Below the pieces are notes generated by a model that was not told the DNA's origin, did not search any database, and saw nothing but the letters and a program-made list of their open reading frames with translations. 64,000 nucleotides of DNA from Leucobacter viscericola (lineage in GTDB: Bacteria; Actinomycetota; Actinomycetes; Actinomycetales; Microbacteriaceae): positions 1,612,001-1,676,000 of the forward strand of contig NZ_CP049863.1 in the NCBI RefSeq assembly GCF_011299575.1. The letters run 5' to 3'. The position numbers and the translations under genes are program-made. Every line of letters begins with the position of its first letter. Positions within the stretch are counted from its first letter, which is position 1. This document shows positions 54,274 through 62,283 of the stretch, one piece after another.

Positions 54274-56421
54274 CTAAATCGCGAGCTCGGGGTGCAGCCG
54301 CTTCATCGTCCACACCTTCTGGCTGCGAGCGGAAGCGGCGCTGAGCGCGAGCGATCCAAGCAGAACCGCGAACATCACCGCAAGCGCCACCCAGAACCTA
54401 TAGTCAACGCCTCCCCCAATCATCTGCCGCAGCCCGTCAACAACGTACGAGGCCGGCATGAACGGGTGCAGCGCCTGGAAGAATCCGGGTGTGGTCTCGA
54501 CGGGGTAAGTTCCCCCGGACGAGGAGAGCTGCAGCATCAGCAGCACAAGACTCACCACGCGACCTGTTGCGGTGCCAAGAAGCACGATAAACATTTGCTG
54601 CAGCGCGAGGAACGCGAAGGTCACAAGCAGCATAAACAGCGACATGCCAAGCCAGTGCGCGGGCCGGATCCCGATCCCGAATACGAGCACGGCCATCATG
54701 ATGGCAACCTGCCCAACACCAATGATCGCGGCGGGCCAGAAGCCCGCGAGCACCGTGCGCAGCCCAGAGGTGTTTGTGGCGAGAGGGCGTCGCGGCATGG
54801 CGTGCAGGATCAGCCAGGTAATGAGTGCACCCACGAACGTCGCTAGTGCAATGAAGAACGGGGCGAAGCCCTCACCAAACCCTTGAACAGGGTTCTCCGT
54901 GGTCTCGTGCAGCTCGACGGGTGCCGCCATCGTGGTGGCGATGCGATCTGTTTGACCGCTCGCAAAGCTCGGGGCCTCTTTGGCGCCATCGCTGAGCTTC
55001 GTGGCGAAGGTGTCGGAACCCTCATGCAGCTTGGTGGCCCCCTCGGCGAGCTGGGTTGATCCCGCATCCGCCTTCTTTGCCCCCTCACTAAGCTTCGCGG
55101 TTCCGGGAACCAACTCGCTGGACTTGGACGCGAGTGTGTTCGCCCCCGTCGCCGCGGTACCGAGCTTGGAGGAGAGCGTGGCATTGCCGTCGGACACCGT
55201 CTGCGCACCCGTGGCGAGCTGCGCAAGCCCACCAGAAAGATTGGCCGCTCCGGTCGAAGCCTCTGCGGTCTTCGAATTAAGCGTTGTCGTGGCCTGGCTT
55301 AGCCCGGAGAGCCCCTCGCTGAGCGTGCTCGCGGAGGTTGCGGCGGTGCCCGCTCCTGTCTGCAACGCACTTGCTCCCTGCGCGAGTGCGCCGAGAGACG
55401 ACCCCTTCCCCGCAAACGCCGCGTCCAACTGAGCGAGCGTCATGTCGGGGTTTGCCGCTGCGAGTTGAGCGATCAGCCCCGTGCCCTGCGCAACACTCTC
55501 AGCACCCGCAGCAAGATTGCCTATGCCCGTCGAGAGCTGCGCACCACCCGCAGCGGCCTCCCCCGTTTTGGTGTTGAGCGTCGAGACGCCCTCGCTGAGC
55601 GCGGTCATGCCCTCGCTCAGCGCCGTGGCGCCTGTTGAGGCCTCACTGGTCTTGCTGGCAAGCTCTGCGCTGCCCGACGCGAGTGTTGCGCTGCCGGTTG
55701 TCGCCTCGCCGAGGCCGTTCGCAAGTGTGTTGACTCCCGCCGCCAGCTGAGGGGCACTATCCGCGAGTTGAGACGTTCCCTCAGAGAAGTCACCGAGTCC
55801 TGCGCTGAGTTTGCCGCTCGCCTGCTCAAGCGCTGCAGAACCATCGTTGAGTTTGTCAGCCGCCTTCGCAGCATCGCGAGTACCGTCACTGAGCTTCTCA
55901 ACCCCCACAAGCACCTGTTCAGCAGCCGTGCGGGTGGTCGTTTCGGCAACCGCATCTCGCAGCTGCACCATTGCCTGTTTGCCGAGGGTGGATGCAAGGA
56001 AGGAGTTATTGTCGTTGTACACCACATCGATCTGCCCGGCTTTGGGATCATCTTGAAGCCCGGCCAGCGTTGCCGAGAAATCAGCCGGGATGGTCACCGA
56101 AAAGTAGACATCACCGTCTGACACCCGCTCAGCCGCCTCCTTGGCGTTTGTGGTCTGCCAGTCGAGGTCGCCGCCATCGAGCAGTTCATGAACGACGTCA
56201 GCGCCGGCAGAAAGCTCTCCGCCATCCGGCTTCTCTGCTGGTTTATCGAGATTCACGATCGCAACAGGTAGCCGATCCATGTTGTCGGTTGGCGCCCAGA
56301 ATGCCCAGAGGTAGAGGGCTCCATAGATAAGCGGAATGAACAGCAGCACCGCAATGGCGATCTTGGGGAGGGTGCCCTTGCGAAAGCGGCCGAGCTCGGT
56401 TCCGGTGGTAAAAAGTGACAT
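54274..56421 (-). CDS. YhgE/Pip-family ABC-2-type membrane protein
   Basis: Starting at the ATG at 56421 the protein has 715 residues. One N-terminal transmembrane helix (PKIAIAVLLFIPLIYGALYLWAF region, about 20-43) is followed by VAIVNLDKPAEK, the YhgE/Pip signature. A long extracytoplasmic region (about 130-480) is made of heptad-like LSxGxxxLAxG/ASxGAxxL repeats likely to form a helical or coiled stalk. Five to six C-terminal transmembrane helices follow (about 490-700). The family includes phage-infection proteins and ABC-2 exporters. It sits 40 bp after an ATPase gene and 42 bp before tetR. Substrate unknown. Confidence 0.88.
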   Translation of the reverse strand: MSLFTTGTELGRFRKGTLPKIAIAVLLFIPLIYGALYLWAFWAPTDNMDRLPVAIVNLDKPAEKPDGGELSAGADVVHELLDGGDLDWQTTNAKEAAERVSDGDVYFSVTIPADFSATLAGLQDDPKAGQIDVVYNDNNSFLASTLGKQAMVQLRDAVAETTTRTAAEQVLVGVEKLSDGTRDAAKAADKLNDGSAALEQASGKLSAGLGDFSEGTSQLADSAPQLAAGVNTLANGLGEATTGSATLASGSAELASKTSEASTGATALSEGMTALSEGVSTLNTKTGEAAAGGAQLSTGIGNLAAGAESVAQGTGLIAQLAAANPDMTLAQLDAAFAGKGSSLGALAQGASALQTGAGTAATSASTLSEGLSGLSQATTTLNSKTAEASTGAANLSGGLAQLATGAQTVSDGNATLSSKLGTAATGANTLASKSSELVPGTAKLSEGAKKADAGSTQLAEGATKLHEGSDTFATKLSDGAKEAPSFASGQTDRIATTMAAPVELHETTENPVQGFGEGFAPFFIALATFVGALITWLILHAMPRRPLATNTSGLRTVLAGFWPAAIIGVGQVAIMMAVLVFGIGIRPAHWLGMSLFMLLVTFAFLALQQMFIVLLGTATGRVVSLVLLMLQLSSSGGTYPVETTPGFFQALHPFMPASYVVDGLRQMIGGGVDYRFWVALAVMFAVLLGSLALSAASARSQKVWTMKRLHPELAI

Positions 56422-56461
56422 TCGGGATCTTCGATTCGTGTTGAAGCGGTTGGAGTTGGGG

Positions 56462-57148
56462 CTACAGCTCAATGAGCGCTGGAGGCTCACTTGCAAAGTG
56501 CATCGCGTCTGCGGGATCGGTTGTGGCGAGAACCACCCGAATTCCGGTCGCCGCGAGGGCAGTCAGCCGGTCAGCTACGAGTTGGCGATCGGCCGAGCTT
56601 CGCAGCTCATCGAAATCATCGATGACGAGCATCTGTGGCGATTCTGTCAGGGCGAGAGCGATGCGCAGCAGCATCTCGTCGGCGGGCACGAGATCCTGAA
56701 CAAGAGTGTCTGCTGCGGGCTGCGCAAGATCTCCAAATGCCCGGGCGAGCAGCTCGCGCGCCGCAGCGGGCGTAACTTTGGGCGTGCGCTGATACCAGGG
56801 CGAAACCCAGGCAAGGCGCTCGCGCAGGGTCGCGGATACCGTGGCCGTCGGCTCAAGCGCGTCAATGTCAGCGAAGCCCGCGATTCCGATGCGGCGACGC
56901 ATCTCAGCCAAGCGAGTGGTACCCAAGACCTCGGCCGATCCCAAGCTCAGCCGCATGCGACCGGCCAGCACGAGCAGCAGCGCTGTCCGCCCGCTGCCGC
57001 GGGATCCACAGATCATGGTGATGGCGCTGTCGCTTTCCACTGCGAGGGGGCCGAAGACCGCGCCGCGGGGGCCGTTCACCACGGCGTCTTCCAGACGAAG
57101 GGTGCGTTTGGATCTCTGCGCGAGATCCTCGAAAAATGCTGTCTGCAC
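56462..57148 (-). CDS. Atypical ABC-type ATPase partner of the YhgE/Pip protein
   Basis: The 228-residue protein has the ABC-ATPase layout but altered motifs. The P-loop reads GSRGSGRT, with Arg where Lys is normal, and Walker B is MLVIDDFDEL, with Asp instead of the catalytic Glu. No LSGGQ signature is visible; LVPADEMLLRIALAL occupies that position. An H-loop-like residue is absent from VVLATTDPAD. It may bind nucleotide weakly or act structurally. It is the first gene of the TetR-regulated operon, about 30 bp after its operator and promoter. Confidence 0.78.
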   Translation of the reverse strand: MQTAFFEDLAQRSKRTLRLEDAVVNGPRGAVFGPLAVESDSAITMICGSRGSGRTALLLVLAGRMRLSLGSAEVLGTTRLAEMRRRIGIAGFADIDALEPTATVSATLRERLAWVSPWYQRTPKVTPAAARELLARAFGDLAQPAADTLVQDLVPADEMLLRIALALTESPQMLVIDDFDELRSSADRQLVADRLTALAATGIRVVLATTDPADAMHFASEPPALIEL

Positions 57149-57175
57149 TGCGTCCTGGCTTTCCTGAGTTTTTGT

Positions 57176-57189
57176 ACCGACCAGTCAGT
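57176..57189. promoter_or_regulatory. TetR-type operator of the ABC-YhgE-tetR operon
   Basis: ACCGAC-CA-GTCAGT is a near-perfect palindrome (5 of 6 paired positions) of the kind bound by many actinobacterial TetR regulators. It overlaps the proposed -10 by three bases and lies 28 bp before the ATPase start. Confidence 0.65.
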
Positions 57190-57216
57190 TTAAAACTATT
57201 TTCGAGATTACGTCAA
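57187..57216 (-). promoter_or_regulatory. Promoter of the ABC-YhgE-tetR operon
   Basis: On the minus strand TTGACG (57211-57216) and TAAACT (57187-57192) are 18 bp apart, in an AT-rich stretch. The -10 abuts the TetR-type palindrome. Confidence 0.6.
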
Positions 57217-57250
57217 CCCCGCGGGAATAGATTTCAAGATCCCGTGTTAC

Positions 57251-57274
57251 ATTTACATGCACACGCATATAGAT
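57251..57274. promoter_or_regulatory. MarR-type operator over the flavin monooxygenase promoter
   Basis: ATTTACATGC-ACAC-GCATATAGAT is an inverted repeat with 8 of 10 paired positions. It contains a -10-like TATAGA (57268-57273) and ends one base before GAGGAG, the ribosome-binding site. Its half-site closely resembles the perfect palindrome in front of the second marR gene at 62094-62118. Confidence 0.6.
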
Positions 57275-57284
57275 GAGGAGCATC

Positions 57285-58475
57285 ATGGAATTCGGAATCT
57301 TCTCGGTTAGCGACATCACCCGCGATCCGATCACTGGCGAGACGCCCAGCGAAGCGGAGCGCATCAAAGCAACCGTGCAGATCGCGCGCAAAGCGGAAGA
57401 GGTCGGTCTCGACGTCTTCGCGATCGGCGAGCACCACAACCCGCCATTCTTCTCGTCAACACCGACGACCCTGCTCGCCTACATCGCCGCGCAAACGAGC
57501 ACGCTGAAGCTGAGCACCTCGACCACTCTCATCACCACAAATGACCCGGTGAGGATCGCCGAAGAGTACGCGATGCTGCAGCACCTTGCAGACGGTCGCA
57601 TGGATCTGATGCTCGGCCGCGGCAACACGGCACCCGTCTACCCCTGGTTCGGCAAAGACATTCGCAGCGCACTTCCGCTCGCACTCGAAAACTACAACCT
57701 GCTGCACCGGCTGTGGCGTGAAGACGTAGTCGACTGGGAAGGCAACTTCCGCACGCCACTACAGGGCTTCACTTCAACGCCGCGCCCGCTCGATGACGTG
57801 CCCCCGTTCGTGTGGCACGGCTCGATCCGCACCCCCGAAATCGCCGAGCAGGCAGCCTTCTACGGTGACGGCTTCTTCGCCAACCACCTGTTCGCACCGT
57901 CGGAGCACTTCCTGCGGCTCGTGCGCTTCTACCGGGAACGCTACGAGTTCCACGGCCACGGCACGCAGAAGCAGGCCATCGTTGGGCTCGGCGGGCAGGC
58001 GTTCATTGCGAAGAAATCGCAGGATGCGGTTGACGGCTTCCGCCCCTACTTCAACGAGGCACCCGTTTACGGCCACGGCCCGCGCATGGAAGACTTCACG
58101 CAGCAAACACCACTCACCGTCGGCAGTCCCCAAGAGGTCATCGACAAGACTCTTGGGTTCCGCGAGACGTTTGGCGATTACCAGCGCCAGATGTTCCTGA
58201 TCGACCACGCCGGGCTGCCCCTCAAGACCGTGCTTGAGCAGCTCGATCTGCTGGGAGAAGAAGTCGTGCCCGTACTGCGGCGCGAGCTCGAAGCGCTGCG
58301 GGATCCCGGAACGCCCGACACCCCGTCACACGCTTCGCGGGTCCAGGCCAAGTACGGCGACGAAGCACCGCGTCAGCCGCGACCGAACGCGAACCGCGGC
58401 GACAACGTGACCGGTGGCTCCCCGTATCAAGACACAGCAGCCAAAACGGGTGCGGCCTTTGGGCTCGGTGGATAG
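57285..58475 (+). CDS. FMN-dependent luciferase-like monooxygenase (CE1758-type)
   Basis: The 396-residue protein starts at the ATG at 57285, 4 bases after GAGGAG. It has the LLM fold signatures FGIFSVSD, VFAIGEHHNPPF, LKLSTSTTLITTNDPVRIAEEYAML, LGRGNTAPVYPWFG and QQTPLTVGSPQEVIDKTL. Such enzymes oxidise organic substrates using reduced FMN from a partner reductase. A CE1759-type FMN reductase gene lies two genes downstream, which fits. The C-terminal ~50 residues are polar and probably disordered. The substrate is unknown. Confidence 0.9.
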   Translation: MEFGIFSVSDITRDPITGETPSEAERIKATVQIARKAEEVGLDVFAIGEHHNPPFFSSTPTTLLAYIAAQTSTLKLSTSTTLITTNDPVRIAEEYAMLQHLADGRMDLMLGRGNTAPVYPWFGKDIRSALPLALENYNLLHRLWREDVVDWEGNFRTPLQGFTSTPRPLDDVPPFVWHGSIRTPEIAEQAAFYGDGFFANHLFAPSEHFLRLVRFYRERYEFHGHGTQKQAIVGLGGQAFIAKKSQDAVDGFRPYFNEAPVYGHGPRMEDFTQQTPLTVGSPQEVIDKTLGFRETFGDYQRQMFLIDHAGLPLKTVLEQLDLLGEEVVPVLRRELEALRDPGTPDTPSHASRVQAKYGDEAPRQPRPNANRGDNVTGGSPYQDTAAKTGAAFGLGG

Positions 58476-58485
58476 GCTGCCGACC

Positions 58486-58938
58486 ATGGGAACCAACACT
58501 CGCATTGATGTTCGCCTCGCAAACGAGGCGTGGGAGGCGCTGATGACGGCGCACGCAACCCTCATGGGGCGCTACGCCGCTGAAGACATGTGGAGCGAAG
58601 CAACGGTCTCCGAGTACGACGTGCTCTACACACTCGCAAAGGGCGGGAGACCGATGCGGATCAGCGAGATCCAGCAGGGGGTGCTGCTCAGCCAGCCTGC
58701 TCTCTCACGCGCGGTGGATCGGCTCGTCACTCGCGGGCTGCTGTCTCGCTGCCCTGATGCGACCGACGGCCGTGCCGTGCAGGTCGCCCTCACGGAGGAA
58801 GGCATTCGCGTGCAGCGCGAGGTCGGGAGGGCCCACGCAAAAAGCGTTGCCCGCGACGTGGGCGGCGAACTGACTGAGGCGGAGATGCGGGAGCTGCAGC
58901 GGCTGTGCAAAAAACTTCTCGGCTCTCAGAACACATAA
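58486..58938 (+). CDS. MarR-family regulator of the flavin monooxygenase operon
   Basis: From the ATG at 58486 (10 bp after the monooxygenase stop) the product has 150 residues. The winged helix contains VSEYDVLYTLAKGGRPMRISEIQQGVLLSQPALSRAVDRLVTRG and a DATDGRAVQVALTEEG wing. It lies inside the operon and is the obvious candidate to bind the palindrome at 57251-57274. The longer in-frame start at 58414 lies inside the upstream gene and is less likely. Confidence 0.88.
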   Translation: MGTNTRIDVRLANEAWEALMTAHATLMGRYAAEDMWSEATVSEYDVLYTLAKGGRPMRISEIQQGVLLSQPALSRAVDRLVTRGLLSRCPDATDGRAVQVALTEEGIRVQREVGRAHAKSVARDVGGELTEAEMRELQRLCKKLLGSQNT

Positions 58939-58949
58939 AGGACTTCAAA

Positions 58950-59612
58950 ATGACCACTATCAAAACACTCGCCGTGGTGACCGCGGGCACGAGTGATCCC
59001 TCTACGACGACGATGCTCGCGAGCCAAGCGGCCGGTCGTGTCGCCGTACTTGCCGCCGAGCAGGGTGTCGAGATTCAGACTCGCATGATCGATCTGCGGG
59101 CCCTGGCAAACGACATCACCTCCGCTCTCGTGGCGCAACACATCTCCCCAGACCTGCAGAACGCGATCGACGTGCTGCGTGACGCCGACGCCGTGATCGC
59201 TTCGACTCCGGTGTACAAAGCGGGGGCGAGCGGACTGTTTACCGCGTTCTTCCAGGTGCTCGACAACGACCTGCTCATCGGCACCCCGGTGCTGCTCGCT
59301 GCGACTGCAGGCAGCGACCGGCACGCGCTCGTGATCGACGACCAGCTGCGTGGGCTCTTCGCTTACCTGCGCACGATCACCGTGCCGACTTCGCTGTTTG
59401 CCTCCCCCGACGACTGGAATGGCAGCGACCTTAGCAAGCGCGTGGATCGCGCTGCGACAGAGCTCGTAGTGCTCGTTGTCGCTGGGTTCCGCTCGACCGT
59501 GCGTGACGATGCGTGGGGCGCATACCAGCACTCCTACGGCAGCGCCGGCGGATCTGAACTTGGCATCGATCTCGACACCGAACTGATGCGCATGGCGACC
59601 GGTGGTCGGTAG
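58950..59612 (+). CDS. NAD(P)H-dependent FMN reductase (CE1759-type)
   Basis: The start at 58950 follows AAAGGAC by 7 bases and gives 220 residues. The flavodoxin-like fold shows TLAVVTAGTSDPSTT, VIASTPVYKAGASGLFTAFFQVLD and LLAATAGSDRHALVIDDQLRGLFAYL. It should supply reduced FMN to the monooxygenase encoded two genes upstream. Being 11 bp from marR, it is the third gene of the operon. Confidence 0.88.
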   Translation: MTTIKTLAVVTAGTSDPSTTTMLASQAAGRVAVLAAEQGVEIQTRMIDLRALANDITSALVAQHISPDLQNAIDVLRDADAVIASTPVYKAGASGLFTAFFQVLDNDLLIGTPVLLAATAGSDRHALVIDDQLRGLFAYLRTITVPTSLFASPDDWNGSDLSKRVDRAATELVVLVVAGFRSTVRDDAWGAYQHSYGSAGGSELGIDLDTELMRMATGGR

Positions 59613-59752
59613 CCCACCCCGGTAACGACTAGAATTGCGGCGGGGAGTGGTGTGTTGACCGTAAATCTTCCCCAGAACTTTTTCGTTTGACTCTCGCGAC
59701 CCAGGTGCATTCAGCACTCACTTTTTAGTACACATATCTCGAGGCCTACGAA

Positions 59753-60214
59753 ATGACACAAAACCTTCAGCCCGGCAATCCGGCAGAGCAGCAGCCCGAA
59801 GCGGCCCCCGCCACGTCAGCGCCACAGTTCGCACAGCCCGTGCAGCCCGTGCAGCCAGCCCAGCCCGCGCCGTCCTACCCGCAGGCACCGCAGATGCAGG
59901 CACCACAGATGCAGCAGCCCCAGCAGGGCGCTCCTACTCCTGCTTGGGCATCGGGACCGCTTACCAAGGGCAAGTCCACGATGACGACCAGCATCATCTC
60001 CATTGTTGCTGGCGCGATCTCGCTGTTCCTGTTCGGCGCAATCGCGGGAACCGTGGCTGTTCTGAGCGGCATCAGCGTGCTCATTCAGCTTTCAAAAGCA
60101 AAGCGTGCTGGTGCACCCTCCCAGGGCGGTGCACTCGCCATGGCGATCATCGGCATCTGCCTCGGAGCGCTCGGCCTTATCGGCGTCATCTTCACGTTGA
60201 TGGTGCTTTACTAG
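59753..60214 (+). CDS. DUF4190-type small membrane protein
   Basis: The 153-residue protein has a Pro/Gln-rich cytoplasmic N-terminus (about 1-70, with QPVQPVQPAQPA and repeated QMQ units). Two transmembrane helices follow (about 80-105 and 125-150) around a basic LSKAKRAGAPSQGG loop, the DUF4190 pattern. The role of the family is unknown. It has its own upstream spacer of 140 bp and converges on the MFS gene. Confidence 0.75.
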   Translation: MTQNLQPGNPAEQQPEAAPATSAPQFAQPVQPVQPAQPAPSYPQAPQMQAPQMQQPQQGAPTPAWASGPLTKGKSTMTTSIISIVAGAISLFLFGAIAGTVAVLSGISVLIQLSKAKRAGAPSQGGALAMAIIGICLGALGLIGVIFTLMVLY

Positions 60215-60233
60215 GCCCGACTCCATTGGCCTA

Positions 60234-60268
60234 GCGATCGCCGCCTAAGCGTCTCCGGCGGCGATCGC
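60234..60268. terminator. Strong GC hairpin at the DUF4190/MFS convergence
   Basis: Perfect 12-bp arms GCGATCGCCGCC (60234-60245) and GGCGGCGATCGC (60257-60268) flank an 11-base loop. The MFS stop codon lies in the stem-loop. There is no T-run, so termination efficiency is uncertain. Confidence 0.55.
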
Positions 60269-61537
60269 CTGGGCCTCCCCCTCAGTGGTTTCGTGAGGCC
60301 GTCCAATGTGGGCGAGATGGTGGCCCGCGATCCCGAGCATCACAATCGCAACAACGACAGCCGCTGCACCGACCCAGTACGGAACGGGGGCACCGAACGA
60401 CTCGGCGATGGGCCCCGCAACCGCCGGGGCGATTGCACCACCCAGGAAGCGCACACCGGAGTAGGTCGACGAGGCCACGTTGCGTGGCAGATCCGTCGCC
60501 TCCATCACTGCCTCGGTAAGCGCGGTGTTGAGCACACCGAGCAGCAGTCCACTAACGATGACAACCGCGATCAGACCGGACAGCACGTCAGCGAGCAATC
60601 CCAGCAGCACGAGACACACGGTCAACGCGGTCAGCATGGTGAACAGCACCGGGCGCAGGCCGAAGCGGCGGGTCAGGATCGGCGCGACGAGCACCGAGGT
60701 GATCGCGAGAGCCAGACCCCAGCCGAAGAATACCAGGCCTAGTTCGTGCGCTCCGAAGTCGAGGCCCGCGGCCTTGGCGGCCGCTGCCAGCGGGTACGGG
60801 CTGTAGGCGAGCAGCACAAAGAAGCCAAAGTTGTAGAAGAAGGCGACGATAGCGAGACCGCGCAGCGCAGGGTTTCGCAGGGCACGGAAGCTCGCAAAGA
60901 TCGAGACGTGCTGTGGCTTGGGAGCGTCTTTAGGCTGGCGCAGCAGGGCGATGATCGCAATGAGTGCAACGCACATGAGCGCGGCGGTTCCGAAGAACGG
61001 GCCTCGCCATGAAATTTCTCCGAGCAGTCCACCGATGAGTGGCCCAACAGCGAGGCCGATCCCGAGCGCGGCCTCGTAGAGCACAATCGCCTGGCGCGAG
61101 CCACCGGAGGCCGCTCCCACGATCGCGGCGAGTGCCGTTGAGATGAAGAGCGCGTTACCGAGCCCCCAACCGGCGCGGAAGCCGATGATCGCGTCGACCG
61201 AACCCGCGGAACCCGCGAGCGCTGCAAACACAACAACCAGCACGAGACCGGCGAGCAGAGTCTTCTTCACACCAATGCGGCCCGACACCCAGCTCGTGAA
61301 GAACATCGCGATGCCGGTGATGAAGAGGTAGCTCGTAAAGAGCAGCATCGTCTCGCTCGGGCTCGCGCCCAGTTCGTTGCTGATGGCTGGCAGGATCGGA
61401 TCCACAAGCCCAATACCCATAAACGACACCGCACACGCGAAACCGATCGCCCAGACGGCGGTCGGTTGGCGCAGGATCGAGGGTCGGCGCGCGGGTGCTG
61501 CGGTTGCGCTTGGTTTGGGATCGGTGATGGTGCTCGT
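60245..61537 (-). CDS. MFS transporter lacking a canonical start codon
   Basis: The protein has twelve predicted transmembrane segments and the MFS loop motif WVSGRIGVKKTLLAG. No ATG, GTG or TTG occurs in frame between the marR stop and a GTG at 61429, which would start inside helix 1 (VSFMGIGLVDPILPAIS). An AAGGAG ribosome-binding site (61543-61548) lies 5 bases before ACG at 61537, after which the frame reads STITDPKPSA, a normal cytoplasmic leader. I therefore place the start at ACG, giving 430 residues. If initiation fails there, the gene is impaired. It is probably regulated by the upstream marR. Confidence 0.72.
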   Translation of the reverse strand, partial: TSTITDPKPSATAAPARRPSILRQPTAVWAIGFACAVSFMGIGLVDPILPAISNELGASPSETMLLFTSYLFITGIAMFFTSWVSGRIGVKKTLLAGLVLVVVFAALAGSAGSVDAIIGFRAGWGLGNALFISTALAAIVGAASGGSRQAIVLYEAALGIGLAVGPLIGGLLGEISWRGPFFGTAALMCVALIAIIALLRQPKDAPKPQHVSIFASFRALRNPALRGLAIVAFFYNFGFFVLLAYSPYPLAAAAKAAGLDFGAHELGLVFFGWGLALAITSVLVAPILTRRFGLRPVLFTMLTALTVCLVLLGLLADVLSGLIAVVIVSGLLLGVLNTALTEAVMEATDLPRNVASSTYSGVRFLGGAIAPAVAGPIAESFGAPVPYWVGAAAVVVAIVMLGIAGHHLAHIGRPHETTEGEAQAIAAGDA

Positions 61538-61588
61538 GATGACTCCTTGGTCGTGATTGTTTCTAAGTTTGGGTGGAGATCTGTGCGT

Positions 61589-62056
61589 TTAGACTTGCTC
61601 GCTCAGGCCCAGCATGATTTCGGCGGCACGATCGAGCGCTCTGCGATCCTGCTCGGAGAGCTCAACGAGAAGCGGCACGATGCGCTCGGCCATGGAGTGC
61701 CGATAGTTATTGAGGGCTTCTTCACCCGCCGGGGTAATGACCACCAGCGTCGCGCGGCCGTCCTCGGGATCGGGGCTGCGATCTACCCAGCCCTCGCCAG
61801 CGAGTCGGTTAACGAGCGCGGTCATGGTTGGTTGGGCGACTCGCTGCTGCGCTGCGAGTTCACTGACCCGCGCTGAGCCCTGCTCTGCAAGGTCGGCGAG
61901 CACGCGCCAGGCTACGGAGGAGTAGGTGATGCCGGGCACACGGGCGACCATTCGGGTGAAACGCGCGGCTGAGCGGATGAGCTCGAGCGCGGTGTTGTCG
62001 AGCGTACCGTCGCTGAGCGCGGCCGAGCGGTCGGTCTCCCCGCGTTGATCCTGCAC
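61589..62056 (-). CDS. MarR-family regulator
   Basis: The GTG at 62056 has AGGAGG 4 bases upstream and gives 155 residues; a GTG 12 codons earlier lacks one. The winged helix is visible in YSSVAWRVLADLAEQGSARVSELAAQQRVAQPTMTALVNRLAGEG and a DPEDGRATLVVITPAG wing. A perfect 11-bp palindrome lies 38 bp upstream. It is followed in the same frame by an MFS gene, so an autoregulated marR-efflux pair is likely. Confidence 0.88.
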   Translation of the reverse strand: MQDQRGETDRSAALSDGTLDNTALELIRSAARFTRMVARVPGITYSSVAWRVLADLAEQGSARVSELAAQQRVAQPTMTALVNRLAGEGWVDRSPDPEDGRATLVVITPAGEEALNNYRHSMAERIVPLLVELSEQDRRALDRAAEIMLGLSEQV

Positions 62057-62093
62057 GATGCCTCCTGAAGTCTGCGAAGGCAACGCTAGCACA

Positions 62094-62118
62094 ATTTACA
62101 TAGCCTCGCTATGTAAAT
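62094..62118. promoter_or_regulatory. MarR-type operator upstream of marR-MFS
   Basis: ATTTACATAGC-CTC-GCTATGTAAAT is a perfect inverted repeat with 11-bp arms, 38 bp before the marR start. This strongly suggests autorepression. Confidence 0.75.
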
Positions 62119-62142
62119 GGGTTTGAGCACGTCCCCGCAACA

Positions 62143-62202
62143 GTTCGGGGGTCAGTTTCTGGCACTAAACCGTGGTTTAGTACCAGAAACTGACCCCCGA
62201 AC
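62143..62202. repeat. Long palindromic element, intact copy
   Basis: Two 29-bp arms (62143-62171 and 62174-62202) pair at 28 of 29 positions around a GT centre; the core reads TTTCTGGCACTAAACCG on the left arm. A degenerate copy lies at 50711-50754. It is 80 bp downstream of the NCS1 permease stop and 24 bp beyond the MarR operator. It may act as a terminator or be a mobile palindromic repeat. Confidence 0.9.
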
Positions 62203-62283
62203 CAGAGGATGTGGTTTGGAAACCGAGGGGCGCTTGGCGGCCAACTCACGCAGGGGTGGCACGGACTCCAGCCCGAGCGTTCA

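Noticed and set aside
60245..61429. MFS gene starting at the GTG at 61429
   Set aside because: This start would remove the cytoplasmic leader and cut into transmembrane helix 1, and it has no ribosome-binding site; ACG at 61537 has one.
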